Assembly: GCA_022763735.1 (NCBI GenBank)
Contig: JALEQY010000051.1
Span: forward strand, 32,286 to 96,285
Length of the DNA stretch: 64,000 nucleotides
Source of the DNA: Clostridiales bacterium
GTDB taxonomy: Bacteria > Bacillota > Clostridia > Peptostreptococcales > Anaerovoracaceae
Direction: 5' to 3'
The notes below the pieces were generated by a model, which searched no databases, had not been told where the DNA came from, and saw only the letters and a program-made list of their open reading frames with translations. Each line of letters starts with the position of its first letter. The stretch's first letter is position 1. The translations under genes were made by a program, and so were the position numbers. Of this stretch, positions 1 to 8,669 are shown piece by piece.

Positions 1-119
1 AGTTCATTAGGTCCGTATTTTTCCCTGTTTGCAGCCGCCTGCTGAGCTGTCAGCGGCTCCAGACTGCCATTTACCTGAAGCTTTGCTTCTTCCGCTGTGA
101 GCTGATAATACTCTCTCAT
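1..119 (-). CDS. Cation-transporting P-type ATPase, N-terminal fragment (truncated by window edge)
   Basis: Reverse strand from ATG at 119 reads MREYYQLTAEEAKLQVNGSLEPLTAQQAAANREKYGPNEL, typical of the cation ATPase N-terminal domain; GAAAGGA upstream. Confidence 0.8.
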   Translation of the reverse strand, partial: MREYYQLTAEEAKLQVNGSLEPLTAQQAAANREKYGPNE

Positions 120-157
120 ACCAACCATCCTTTCAGTTGTTATTATGCCCGGATAAT

Positions 158-200
158 AAAAAAGAGACTCCTATTGCATTTAAAATGCAATAAAAGTCTC
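158..200 (-). terminator. Intrinsic terminator, expression platform of riboswitch
   Basis: Minus strand GAGACTTTTATTGCATTT..AAATGCAATAGGAGTCTC followed by TTTTTT. Confidence 0.85.
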
Positions 201-283
201 GCAATTTCATTACGCACCGGACGGTCTGACCCATCGCGCTGACGATAGCGTAAACACTTGTACGTGTATGCTACTCCCTTTTA
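191..283 (-). ncRNA. yybP-ykoY (Mn2+) riboswitch aptamer
   Basis: Minus strand TAAAAGGGAGTAGC...CGCTATCGTCAGCGC...GACCGTCCGGTGCGTAATGAAATTGCGAGACTTTTA; outer TAAAAG/CTTTTA helix and GGGAGTAGC, CGTCA and GCGAGAC landmarks. Confidence 0.8.
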
Positions 284-357
284 TTTCGATAAAAGTATAT
301 TACATGTATTTGCAGAACATGTCAACAACTATTTCCGAAATATCCTTCATATCGTAT

Positions 358-1446
358 CTAAATATCCTTCATACCGATAACATCTGTGATTCCCAGCCCC
401 GGGCTTTCATCAAGGTAAAACCAAGGAACCTCCTTGTGAAATCCTCCTGATACCGGATCTTCTGCCAGCAGTATGGCTGCATCCAGATCAACTCTTGTAA
501 TTATACGCTTTGCAGCAGCCAGGTGTGCAGCAGCTGTAAGACTTATTTTACTCTCCAGCATACTGCCCAGCATGCATTCCACTCCATACGTCTCTGCTAT
601 TGCTGTTATCCTGAGAGCATTATATATTCCGCCGCATTTCATAAGTTTTATATTCAGAAGATCAGCCGCCTGCATCTGCAGAAGCTTCAGTGCATCCTGC
701 GGTGAAAAAAGACTCTCATCGGCCATTATTACAGTGTTGACATTGTCTTTAACTTTTTTCATACCTTCAAAATCACGTGCTTTTACAGGCTGTTCGACCA
801 GTTCAATGTCAAGTCCCATATCCTCTATTTTTCTTATAGTCCTTATCGCTTCGTCAACCTCCCAGCCCTGATTGGCATCAAGACGTATCTTCATCCTGTC
901 ACCGACTGCATTCCGGATCCTTCTGACACGCTCCACATCCTTCTCTGCATCAATGCCCACCTTGAGCTTCAGTGCAGAAAATCCTTTTCGACATGCACTG
1001 ACAGCATCTGCTTCCATCTCTTCGGGCTCATTGATACTGATGGTTATATCAGTTTCCACCTTGTTTCTGTAACCTCCCAGATACTTGTAAAGCGGCACAC
1101 CCATACTCTTTGTCAGCAGATCATATACAGCCATATCCACAGCCGCCTTGGCGCTGAAGTTACCCTCAATACAATTCTGAAGCTTTTCCTGCACTGCCTC
1201 AAGATTAGTCACATCTGCACCTGTTACGGCCGGAGCTATATAATCCCTGATGGCAGCTCTTATGGATTCATTCGTCTCGCCTGTTATTGCCTTCGTCGGA
1301 GGAGCTTCACCAAACCCGGTATATCCGTCATCAGTATGTATCAGTACAACAGTATCTTCAGCCGAGTCTACAGTTCTCAAAGCTGTCTTGAAAGTTTTTT
1401 TCAAAGGTATGCTTATATGCTTTAACTGAATGCTTTCTATCTTCAT
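358..1446 (-). CDS. Dipeptide epimerase (enolase superfamily, L-Ala-D/L-Glu epimerase-like)
   Basis: 362 aa; LKLKVG, RLDANQGW, EQPV, ADES and KLMKCGG motifs of the MLE/dipeptide epimerase family. Confidence 0.85.
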   Translation of the reverse strand: MKIESIQLKHISIPLKKTFKTALRTVDSAEDTVVLIHTDDGYTGFGEAPPTKAITGETNESIRAAIRDYIAPAVTGADVTNLEAVQEKLQNCIEGNFSAKAAVDMAVYDLLTKSMGVPLYKYLGGYRNKVETDITISINEPEEMEADAVSACRKGFSALKLKVGIDAEKDVERVRRIRNAVGDRMKIRLDANQGWEVDEAIRTIRKIEDMGLDIELVEQPVKARDFEGMKKVKDNVNTVIMADESLFSPQDALKLLQMQAADLLNIKLMKCGGIYNALRITAIAETYGVECMLGSMLESKISLTAAAHLAAAKRIITRVDLDAAILLAEDPVSGGFHKEVPWFYLDESPGLGITDVIGMKDI

Positions 1447-1465
1447 GTCATTTCCTTCCCGGGGC

Positions 1466-3418
1466 CTACATCTTAAGGTCTCTTCCTTCTAATTTGTCTT
1501 CCTGTTTTCTGCTGAAGATTACCCATGCAAATATGCCGATTACAACACAGAAGCCAAGCCCTCCGATAAACGGATTATCTGTACTCGGTAGTATTCCTGT
1601 CATATCGACACCTACATACAGCAACGCAGTTACCACAACTCCCATCAGCGCATCTCCTGCAATAAGACCTGATGCATATAAAGTTCCTTTTTCAATCTTC
1701 TTGGCTTTCGTGCCTTCGTCATACTTTTTCTTATCTATGATTCCTCTGACTATACCGCCTATCATCATTGTTGCGCTCAGATGGAACGGCAGATATAAAC
1801 CTACAGAAAACGGCAGCACTGAACCTCCCAGGAGCCACACAGCAAGAGCGATTCCCATACCGATGAGTATAAGCGGCCAAGGTAGATCTGCAGTCATAAC
1901 ACCTTCTGCTATTGATTTCATCATGTTGGCGTGCGGTGCCGGCAGTTTTTCTGATCCGATGCCGTATACATCATTGAGCATAATGATAACCGCACCCATT
2001 ACAGCTGCAGATGCCAGTATACCTATCATCTGCCCATACTGCTGTTTTCTCGGAGTAGCTCCCAGCAGGAAACCTGTTTTGAGATCCTGTGCCATATCTC
2101 CGCTGACACCGATTGCAATACATAGAGTGGAACCTACAACGATTGTTGCAATTATACCACTTGTTCCGTTGAATCCCATAGCTCTGAATAAAACTGCTGT
2201 CACCAGCAGGCCTCCTATAGTCATAGCCACTATAGGGTTTGATGAACTTCCTACATAACCTACCAGATGAGCAGATACAGCTACAAAAATAAATCCGAAT
2301 ATCAATACCATCACAGCTCCTACGCTGCCTGCTGCAACACTCGGGAATACCGGCAGGAATGCGATTACTGCCAAAAGAATGATGATACCAATAAGAAGCA
2401 CCTTCTTTGGAATATTGCGCTCTGTACGTTTTACATTCTCTTCTTTCTGACCATATGCTGCGAAGGTTCCTCTGAAGGATTTGACAATAATCGGCAATGC
2501 AGTAAACAGGCTGATAAATCCGCCCATTGTAACTGAACCGATACCGATGTATTTAATATAATTTGTCCACAGATCCCAGATATCCATCTGTGCGATAGGA
2601 ATATCAGCAGGCGGGATAACAAGTTCAGGTGCCATTGATCCTATTGAGAATATCAGCGGCATGATAACCACCCATCCCAGAACACCACCAGCAAGAGACA
2701 TTGCACAGATTCTCGGGCCTACCAGGAAACCAGCTCCCAGAAGTGAGCCCAGATAGTCCATGCCGACAGCTCCGCCTTTCAGATATCCCTTGAGCGGCAG
2801 ATCTATTGTATAAGGGAACACTGCAACTCCATCAGTCAGGAATTTGTAAAGTGCACCCAGTCCGAGAGCCTCGAACAGCAGTCTGGCATTGCTTCCGCCT
2901 TCATGTCCTGCAACTACAACCTCTGCACATGCTGTACCTTCCGGATAAGGCAGCTTGCCATGTTCATCCTTGATGAGGAACTTTCTCAAAGGCACCATCA
3001 GCAGACATCCGATAAGTCCTCCGACTGCAGCTATCACAAACACAGTTACGATCTTTACATCAATATCAAGCAGCAATAAAGCCGGCAATGTAAATGCGAC
3101 ACCTGCAGCCAGCGCTTCTCCTGATGAACCAACTGTCTGGACAATATTGTTTTCCAGAACCGAGCTGTCCTTGAAACATCCTCTGAGTACTGCCAGACCT
3201 ATTACAGCTGCCGGTATTGATGCGCATATTGTCATACCGATCTGCAGCGCCAGATATGCATTGGCAGCACCAAACAGCATGGCAAGAACACATCCGATAA
3301 TTACAGCTCTCACTGTGAACTCTTTTACATTGCTGTCATGAGCAATATAAGGTTCATACTCGTCTCCACTCACCTTAGCTGTGAAGCCTTTGGCGGCTTT
3401 TGGATTCTTTCCTTCCAT
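1466..3418 (-). CDS. OPT family oligopeptide transporter
   Basis: 650 aa polytopic protein; N-terminal EFTVRAVIIGCVLAMLFGAANAYLALQIGMT and YPEGTACAEV motifs. Confidence 0.88.
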   Translation of the reverse strand: MEGKNPKAAKGFTAKVSGDEYEPYIAHDSNVKEFTVRAVIIGCVLAMLFGAANAYLALQIGMTICASIPAAVIGLAVLRGCFKDSSVLENNIVQTVGSSGEALAAGVAFTLPALLLLDIDVKIVTVFVIAAVGGLIGCLLMVPLRKFLIKDEHGKLPYPEGTACAEVVVAGHEGGSNARLLFEALGLGALYKFLTDGVAVFPYTIDLPLKGYLKGGAVGMDYLGSLLGAGFLVGPRICAMSLAGGVLGWVVIMPLIFSIGSMAPELVIPPADIPIAQMDIWDLWTNYIKYIGIGSVTMGGFISLFTALPIIVKSFRGTFAAYGQKEENVKRTERNIPKKVLLIGIIILLAVIAFLPVFPSVAAGSVGAVMVLIFGFIFVAVSAHLVGYVGSSSNPIVAMTIGGLLVTAVLFRAMGFNGTSGIIATIVVGSTLCIAIGVSGDMAQDLKTGFLLGATPRKQQYGQMIGILASAAVMGAVIIMLNDVYGIGSEKLPAPHANMMKSIAEGVMTADLPWPLILIGMGIALAVWLLGGSVLPFSVGLYLPFHLSATMMIGGIVRGIIDKKKYDEGTKAKKIEKGTLYASGLIAGDALMGVVVTALLYVGVDMTGILPSTDNPFIGGLGFCVVIGIFAWVIFSRKQEDKLEGRDLKM

Positions 3419-3447
3419 TGTTTTCTCCTTTTCTCCTTAATAAACAA

Positions 3448-4218
3448 CTATATATCTTCAAAAAAATCGAATACGATTTTTGAAGTGCGCGCCAGTGCAG
3501 CTCTCGCTTCATTGTTGGATTCCGCATTCCATACAAAAAAACAGTATATATAATCTGTATGTGTTCCGTACACTATTGCAATATCATGATCCAGACAGTC
3601 AAGCTCGCCGCTCTTTCTCGCTATTGTGATTTCATCCGGCAGATAATCTCTCATCATCGTTTCATCCGCCTGCCCTTTCATCACATCCAGCATGAAAGCA
3701 TCTGATTTTCTGTCAATAAGCTCTCCATCATAAAGCCTCTGCATGAAAGCCGCCATCTCCGCCGGCGATGTGTAATTTTCCCTGCCAGCTGATGCAGCTT
3801 CAAAATCCATCATCTTTCTCTGAAGTACAGAATTCTCAAATCCCATATCTCTGATACAGTCATTGATTCTGTCCATACCCAGTTCATCAATAAGAACATT
3901 GGTCGCAGTATTATCGCTGTATACGATCATCAGTCTAAGGAGTTCTTCAAGCTGATATGCCCTCGGTTTCATAAACTCCAGAACACTGAAGGGAACTATG
4001 TCGTCATCGTCGACATTTATCTCTGAATCCAGAGCCAGTGTTCCATTTCTGACCCGCCTCACTGCCTCGGACATAACAAAAACCTTGATCAGGCTGGCAG
4101 ACTTTATCTTCCTGGACTCCTGATAATTCCACGAATCTCCGGTCTTAAGGTTTCTTATCACAAATGCGCATTCCGCCCCTGTGTTTTCAGCTTCTGCTAT
4201 CAGTTTCTGCTTTAACAA
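3448..4218 (-). CDS. Class A beta-lactamase-like serine hydrolase without signal peptide
   Basis: SASLIK (SxxK), YSDNTATN (SDN) and KSGELD (K-S/T-G) motifs in order; no hydrophobic leader. Confidence 0.8.
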   Translation of the reverse strand: MLKQKLIAEAENTGAECAFVIRNLKTGDSWNYQESRKIKSASLIKVFVMSEAVRRVRNGTLALDSEINVDDDDIVPFSVLEFMKPRAYQLEELLRLMIVYSDNTATNVLIDELGMDRINDCIRDMGFENSVLQRKMMDFEAASAGRENYTSPAEMAAFMQRLYDGELIDRKSDAFMLDVMKGQADETMMRDYLPDEITIARKSGELDCLDHDIAIVYGTHTDYIYCFFVWNAESNNEARAALARTSKIVFDFFEDI

Positions 4219-4247
4219 TTAAGCTCCTCCTTTTTTAAGATACAAAA

Positions 4248-4289
4248 AACCCAGCAACAAAACTAGCATAAGCTAGTCTTCACTGGGTT
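4248..4289 (-). terminator. Intrinsic terminator downstream of DUF3870 gene
   Basis: Minus strand AAACCCAG..ACTAGCTTATGCTAGT..CTGGGTTTTTT nested hairpin with U-tract. Confidence 0.6.
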
Positions 4290-4343
4290 TCATTCCTGAT
4301 GATATACGGGGTAAGCCGCAGTATCTAATTTGAATGAAGCAGT

Positions 4344-4670
4344 TCAGTAATACTTCTGTCTGATTTCAATATATTTTTTTACTGCATCCTTGTAGGCTGT
4401 TATTATTGCTTTCTGTGAGGTACCATGATATCTCCTCGTTATTTCCTTCTCGATTTCCGGATCATATGACCCGAAAGATCTGTCAATAAACAACTCTCTG
4501 ACAAATCTGTTGGTTATGGATATGGTTGCCGAGCATTCCAGATCGACTACAACATCAGTTGCCGTATCTATAACAAAACCGATAAAAAATATTTTGAAGT
4601 TACTTGTTATGGCATTATCACAACTTGTCCTGCCATGACCTACAACATAAACAGTGCTTCTGCTGTACAT
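4344..4670 (-). CDS. DUF3870 domain-containing protein
   Basis: 108 aa MYSRSTVYVVGHGRTSCDNAITSNFKIFFIGFVIDTATDVVVDLECSAT resembles the DUF3870 family. Confidence 0.7.
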   Translation of the reverse strand: MYSRSTVYVVGHGRTSCDNAITSNFKIFFIGFVIDTATDVVVDLECSATISITNRFVRELFIDRSFGSYDPEIEKEITRRYHGTSQKAIITAYKDAVKKYIEIRQKYY

Positions 4671-4730
4671 TCAGATCATATCCTTTTCTTCAGTCAGTAT
4701 TAATACTTTATCATATAAAAGCTGCTATGT

Positions 4731-6053
4731 CTACTGTTTTTGTATTCCACCTGCCAGACGATACATGGCATGTGCCATAATTTCAATATTTTTCATCAGA
4801 TTCTCTATGGTTATATATTCATCCTTCTGATGTATCACATTCTCCTGACCCGGGAAAATCGGACCGAAAGCCACAGTGTTCTTCATGGATTTGGCATATG
4901 TGCCGCCCCCTATTACTACAGGCTCGGCTTCATCACCTGTCTGATTTCTGTATACCTCCTGAAGAGTCTGAACCAGAAAACTGTCCTCAGGAACATACAA
5001 CGGTTCTGTATTTTCAGTCAGTTCAACTGTCAGCCCATATTCTGCCGCAAGCTTCCCGGCATTCTCAAGCCGGGTTCCAAAGTCTTCACCTGCCGGATAT
5101 CTGCAGTCAAGAGTAATCATGATGTGATCCTCATCACCTTCCAGAAGTCCCACATTCACTGTCGTCGCTCCGAATTTCTCTGTGCTGCATGCTATCCCCA
5201 GAGATGCACCGTCGGTTTCTGTACCTATATGTTTATTATAAAAATCTATGAATGATTTAATGTCACCGCAAAGCTCACACTGTCCTGCATCCTGCATAAG
5301 CTTTGATACAGCGTTTATTCCAAGTTCAGGTGTACTTCCATGGGCAGCTGTTCCCTCTGCCGAAAGCTCCGTAACTGTCCCGTCTGCAGCTTTTAACGAC
5401 ATATGCGCTTCCTGCGGCACGATATTTACAGCATTTCCGGCCTTCGCTTCACAAAGCGCAGTGTCACCGTCCCTGCTTTGCATATTCATGCTGACTGTGA
5501 CTCTGGCGATACCTTTTTCAGAAAATATCACCGGGTAGTCGGCGTCAGGGGTAAATGCCATTGCCGGCTGCTCTTCAGTGGCATTGTATCTGACCATGTC
5601 CATGCTGCCGGTTTCTTCATTTGTGCCGAATATTATCCTTATGCGGCGTTTCAGCGAAAGACCTGATTTTCTCACAGCATCCAGAGCATAAAGTGCCCCG
5701 ATCATGGAGCCTTTGTCATCCAGAGTGCCTCTGCCATATATCCTGTCACCGACAATCTCTCCAAATGGGTCATGGCTCCAGTCATCTCCTACCGGAACGA
5801 TATCCAGGTGACCCAGCACTGCTGTCATTTCTTCGCCTTCACCATATTCGGCATATCCGACCTGATTATCCACATTGACTGTCCGGAAGCCCATGTCACC
5901 GGCCAGCTTCAGTGCGTATTCCAGCGCCTCTGCCGGGCCCCTGCCGAAAGGCTTACCTTTCTCCGGCTCTCCCTCCACGCTGTTTATCCTCACACAGCCC
6001 AGCAGCGAATCTATTATCTCCTGCTGCTTTTCTCTGATATACTCATTAAACAT
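4731..6053 (-). CDS. M20 family dipeptidase (PepV-like)
   Basis: AVLGHLDIVPVGDDWSHDPFG, GRGTLDDKGS and GTNEETGS metal-binding motifs; start likely MFNEYIREKQQ at 6053. Confidence 0.85.
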   Translation of the reverse strand: MFNEYIREKQQEIIDSLLGCVRINSVEGEPEKGKPFGRGPAEALEYALKLAGDMGFRTVNVDNQVGYAEYGEGEEMTAVLGHLDIVPVGDDWSHDPFGEIVGDRIYGRGTLDDKGSMIGALYALDAVRKSGLSLKRRIRIIFGTNEETGSMDMVRYNATEEQPAMAFTPDADYPVIFSEKGIARVTVSMNMQSRDGDTALCEAKAGNAVNIVPQEAHMSLKAADGTVTELSAEGTAAHGSTPELGINAVSKLMQDAGQCELCGDIKSFIDFYNKHIGTETDGASLGIACSTEKFGATTVNVGLLEGDEDHIMITLDCRYPAGEDFGTRLENAGKLAAEYGLTVELTENTEPLYVPEDSFLVQTLQEVYRNQTGDEAEPVVIGGGTYAKSMKNTVAFGPIFPGQENVIHQKDEYITIENLMKNIEIMAHAMYRLAGGIQKQ

Positions 6054-6055
6054 AA

Positions 6056-6397
6056 CTAAAATTCCCACTCCTTTTCCTTGAATCCTACCAGCACCTTGTC
6101 TTCTGTAATCAGCAGCGGACGTTTCACCAGCATGCCGTCTGATGCCAGCAGATCTATTTTCTCATCATCCGTCACCTCAGGCAGTCTGTCCTTGAGCCCC
6201 AGCTCTCTGTATTTCATTCCGCTGGTGTTAAAGAATTTCTTCACCGGATATCCGCTCTTTTCAATCCATCCTCTCAGCTCATCTGCTGTCGGATTATCCT
6301 CAACAATGTGCCTGTCCTCAAACTCGACGCCGAGGGTTTCAAGATGCTTTTTAGCTTTTTTGCATGTTGTGCATTTAGGGTATTCGATAAATAACAT
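6056..6397 (-). CDS. ArsC/Spx-family thioredoxin-fold protein
   Basis: MLFIEYPKCTTCKKAKKHLE (CxxC), DRHI and RPLL motifs. Confidence 0.85.
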   Translation of the reverse strand: MLFIEYPKCTTCKKAKKHLETLGVEFEDRHIVEDNPTADELRGWIEKSGYPVKKFFNTSGMKYRELGLKDRLPEVTDDEKIDLLASDGMLVKRPLLITEDKVLVGFKEKEWEF

Positions 6398-6433
6398 TCC
6401 TGTTCCTTTCTGATAATATCTGTTTATATATTT

Positions 6434-7837
6434 TTATCGCAGCGTATAAGATACAACTGATGACCAAGGTCCGTATACTCTCTTGCCGCTCACTGTCTTA
6501 TAAGCTCTGATTTTATAATAATACTTAACGTTTCTTGGTGTTTTAATTATGGTAGATTTATATTTACAGCTTACACGCTTGACAACGTTGAACTTCTCGC
6601 TGCTGCACTTTGATCTTGCTATTTCATATCCCCTTTCACCCGGGATGCTGTTCCAGAATACTTTAACATATGACTTTGATAATTTCTTTACTACAGGCTT
6701 TCTCAGTTCCTTCTGGGTATCAGTTTGTGATGTGATCTTCACCTCGCTGGAAACAGTTCCTGCATTGCTCCAGACCTGAGATGACAGATTTAAGTACAAA
6801 GCAGGTCGCACTCCGACTTCAAAGTTGTTGACGCTAAAACCGGTAGTATTGACAGAGCCGCCATACATGATGAATGTTTCACTGCTGTTATTGTAACCAG
6901 GCGAGCGGAGCCACCAGTAGCAGTTGCCTGCATACACATAATCAGTTCTTGAATATGTTCCCATTGCCTTGGCATAAGTAGTGCTATAGCTTCGTCTTGC
7001 CTTATCATAATCGTTATATGCTTTGGAAAAACCGTGACTGACAGCTTTATCGGTATTCCATACATCCGATTCTGCCAGCAGGAACACTTTATCTTGAGTA
7101 TCATTTCCCCCTGCTGTACCAAATTGTATGCTATTATCATTTATCACTTCTGCTGTCCTTATAGCAGACTGCTCTGATGAGGAGAATGCACTGTTTATAA
7201 AATTCTTCTGTGTATAATCTGTGCCATATATATTAGAGGTCTTACCGTATCCGTTAAGCCAGCTTCTTATAGTGCTTTGTTCCCATGTTACTGATGCTTT
7301 TGCAGTATTGTATCTTTGAGCATCAAGCGCTTTATCTGCTAAAAGGAATGCATATCCTCCGCTGGTTTCAAGTACACGCCACTTGATTTTATCATATCTG
7401 AAATAATGGTAAGTCGTAGAATCAGACCAGTTATAATGATTTGAACTGCCGCTTGTTCCATATGTTACATCACTTTGCTTTATCCTTCTATATTTGACTC
7501 CATCAACTGCAGTATCTCCATTGCTGTCATAAGAAGCATTCTGAAGCTTCTCATAGAGTCCTGAATCAACTTCATAATCACTTGACAAGCCCCAGTAACT
7601 GTTACCATATGTACCGCACTGACTGGCTTCTGAAACTATTTCTGTCTGTGGGTAGCTGCCGAAATACACACAGTCCCATGTAGTACCGCCACTTGTTACT
7701 TTAGGGGCACTCACTGTTGCTGCCGAAACATTCTCTGTTTCTGCAAGCAGTGCTGCAGGCGTCAGTGTCACAACCATCATTATGGTTAAAACTACTGACA
7801 TCACCATTGCCGATGTTTTTTTCTTCAGATTAATCAT
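6434..7837 (-). CDS. Secreted DUF6273-like protein with C-terminal Fn3-like region
   Basis: Signal peptide MINLKKKTSAMVMSVVLTIMMVVTLTPAALLAETENVSAA; W..G.YPQTE, KWRVLE, WLRSPGY and VRPALYLNLSS typical of DUF6273; C-terminal Fn3-like repeat. Confidence 0.75.
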   Translation of the reverse strand: MINLKKKTSAMVMSVVLTIMMVVTLTPAALLAETENVSAATVSAPKVTSGGTTWDCVYFGSYPQTEIVSEASQCGTYGNSYWGLSSDYEVDSGLYEKLQNASYDSNGDTAVDGVKYRRIKQSDVTYGTSGSSNHYNWSDSTTYHYFRYDKIKWRVLETSGGYAFLLADKALDAQRYNTAKASVTWEQSTIRSWLNGYGKTSNIYGTDYTQKNFINSAFSSSEQSAIRTAEVINDNSIQFGTAGGNDTQDKVFLLAESDVWNTDKAVSHGFSKAYNDYDKARRSYSTTYAKAMGTYSRTDYVYAGNCYWWLRSPGYNNSSETFIMYGGSVNTTGFSVNNFEVGVRPALYLNLSSQVWSNAGTVSSEVKITSQTDTQKELRKPVVKKLSKSYVKVFWNSIPGERGYEIARSKCSSEKFNVVKRVSCKYKSTIIKTPRNVKYYYKIRAYKTVSGKRVYGPWSSVVSYTLR

Positions 7838-8078
7838 TTTCCTTTCCTTTTCCTTATATCATTTATTCTGTTTCCTTATAACAAAGTTATTTAACATATT
7901 TTTGTGTAATTTATATGCCACCGGATGCATATACTCTCCTGAATCCAAGGTAGTCTATACCCTGAGATATAGGGACTATTTCTTAGATACATTTTATCAT
8001 ATATCATCCGTTTTTCAGTTACCGGTTCCGGAATATTGTCACCGATAACTCATTACTTAATAGTTTTAACACAACAAA

Positions 8079-8118
8079 AGCATCACAAAACATACTCTCA
8101 GCTGTTTTCTGTGATGCT
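8079..8118 (-). terminator. Intrinsic terminator-like hairpin
   Basis: Minus strand AGCATCACA..TGTGATGCT followed by TTTTGTTG. Confidence 0.55.
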
Positions 8119-8166
8119 GTGATTAAAACAAATTATTGCATTTTTTATTTTGTCCGAATAGTTCAT
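8098..8166 (-). CDS. Candidate 22-aa small ORF/leader peptide
   Basis: ATG at 8166 to TGA at 8098: MNYSDKIKNAIICFNHSITENS; behind a good promoter, but the Shine-Dalgarno is poor. Confidence 0.25.
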   Translation of the reverse strand: MNYSDKIKNAIICFNHSITENS

Positions 8167-8204
8167 CTTCTTGCTTATAATAAACGCTGTTCAATCTTTG
8201 TTTT

Positions 8205-8232
8205 ATTATACCATATAGACTTGTAATTGCAA
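8205..8232 (-). promoter_or_regulatory. Sigma-A-type promoter
   Basis: Minus strand TTGCAA-16 nt-TATAAT. Confidence 0.6.
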
Positions 8233-8301
8233 ACACGACATTTCAGAATACAGCGCCGGATGCATATATATCCAGAGCACAGAGCAATTTCTGCGGCACG
8301 C

Positions 8302-8329
8302 AAAAAACGGCATCTGCCGATGCCGTTTT
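8302..8329 (-). terminator. Intrinsic terminator of rpmF
   Basis: Minus strand AAAACGGCATCGGCAGATGCCGTTTTTT. Confidence 0.8.
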
Positions 8330-8368
8330 CATCGTTTCGCTTTTGAATTCCACCTGCCGGTCTCTGTC

Positions 8369-8551
8369 CTACGCCTCTGATGCAACGACATCTTTGCCGT
8401 TGTAGTAGTTACAGTTAGGGCAAACTCTGTGCGGAAGCTTTGGCTCGTGGCACTGAGGACAGATTGAAAGTCCAGGTGCTTTCATCTTCATGTTAGGTGA
8501 TCTTCTCTGATCTCTCTTAGCTTTTGAAGTTTTTCTCTTAGGTACTGCCAT
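8369..8551 (-). CDS. rpmF: 50S ribosomal protein L32
   Basis: [22 protein letters not shown]...[25 protein letters not shown] with two CxxC pairs. Confidence 0.97.
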   Translation of the reverse strand: MAVPKRKTSKAKRDQRRSPNMKMKAPGLSICPQCHEPKLPHRVCPNCNYYNGKDVVASEA

Positions 8552-8632
8552 GTTTTACACCTCCTTTTGCGCCTTTTTGTGTATAATCCGTTCATTGGAC
8601 AATAGTCCATATGAATAATTTGCAACTTCTAA

Positions 8633-8661
8633 ATTATACAGTCTGTTTGTGATATTGTCAA
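8633..8661 (-). promoter_or_regulatory. Consensus sigma-A promoter of rpmF
   Basis: Minus strand TTGACA-17 nt-TATAAT, both hexamers perfect. Confidence 0.85.
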
Positions 8662-8669
8662 TAATTATT

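Noticed and set aside
1494-2258. 254-aa ORF on the plus strand opposite the OPT transporter
   Set aside because: Fully antisense to a well-supported CDS; composition is the mirror of the transporter codons (Ser/Ile/Pro-rich), no Shine-Dalgarno or family motif.
4740-5878. Series of plus-strand ORFs opposite the M20 peptidase
   Set aside because: Overlapping shadow ORFs in several frames, no coding motifs.
7912-7978. Cyclic di-GMP riboswitch before the surface protein
   Set aside because: Conserved cores of c-di-GMP-I and -II are absent.
8079-8232. 6S RNA or a known sRNA
   Set aside because: Too short and lacking the large central bubble of 6S; no similarity to sRNAs I recognise.
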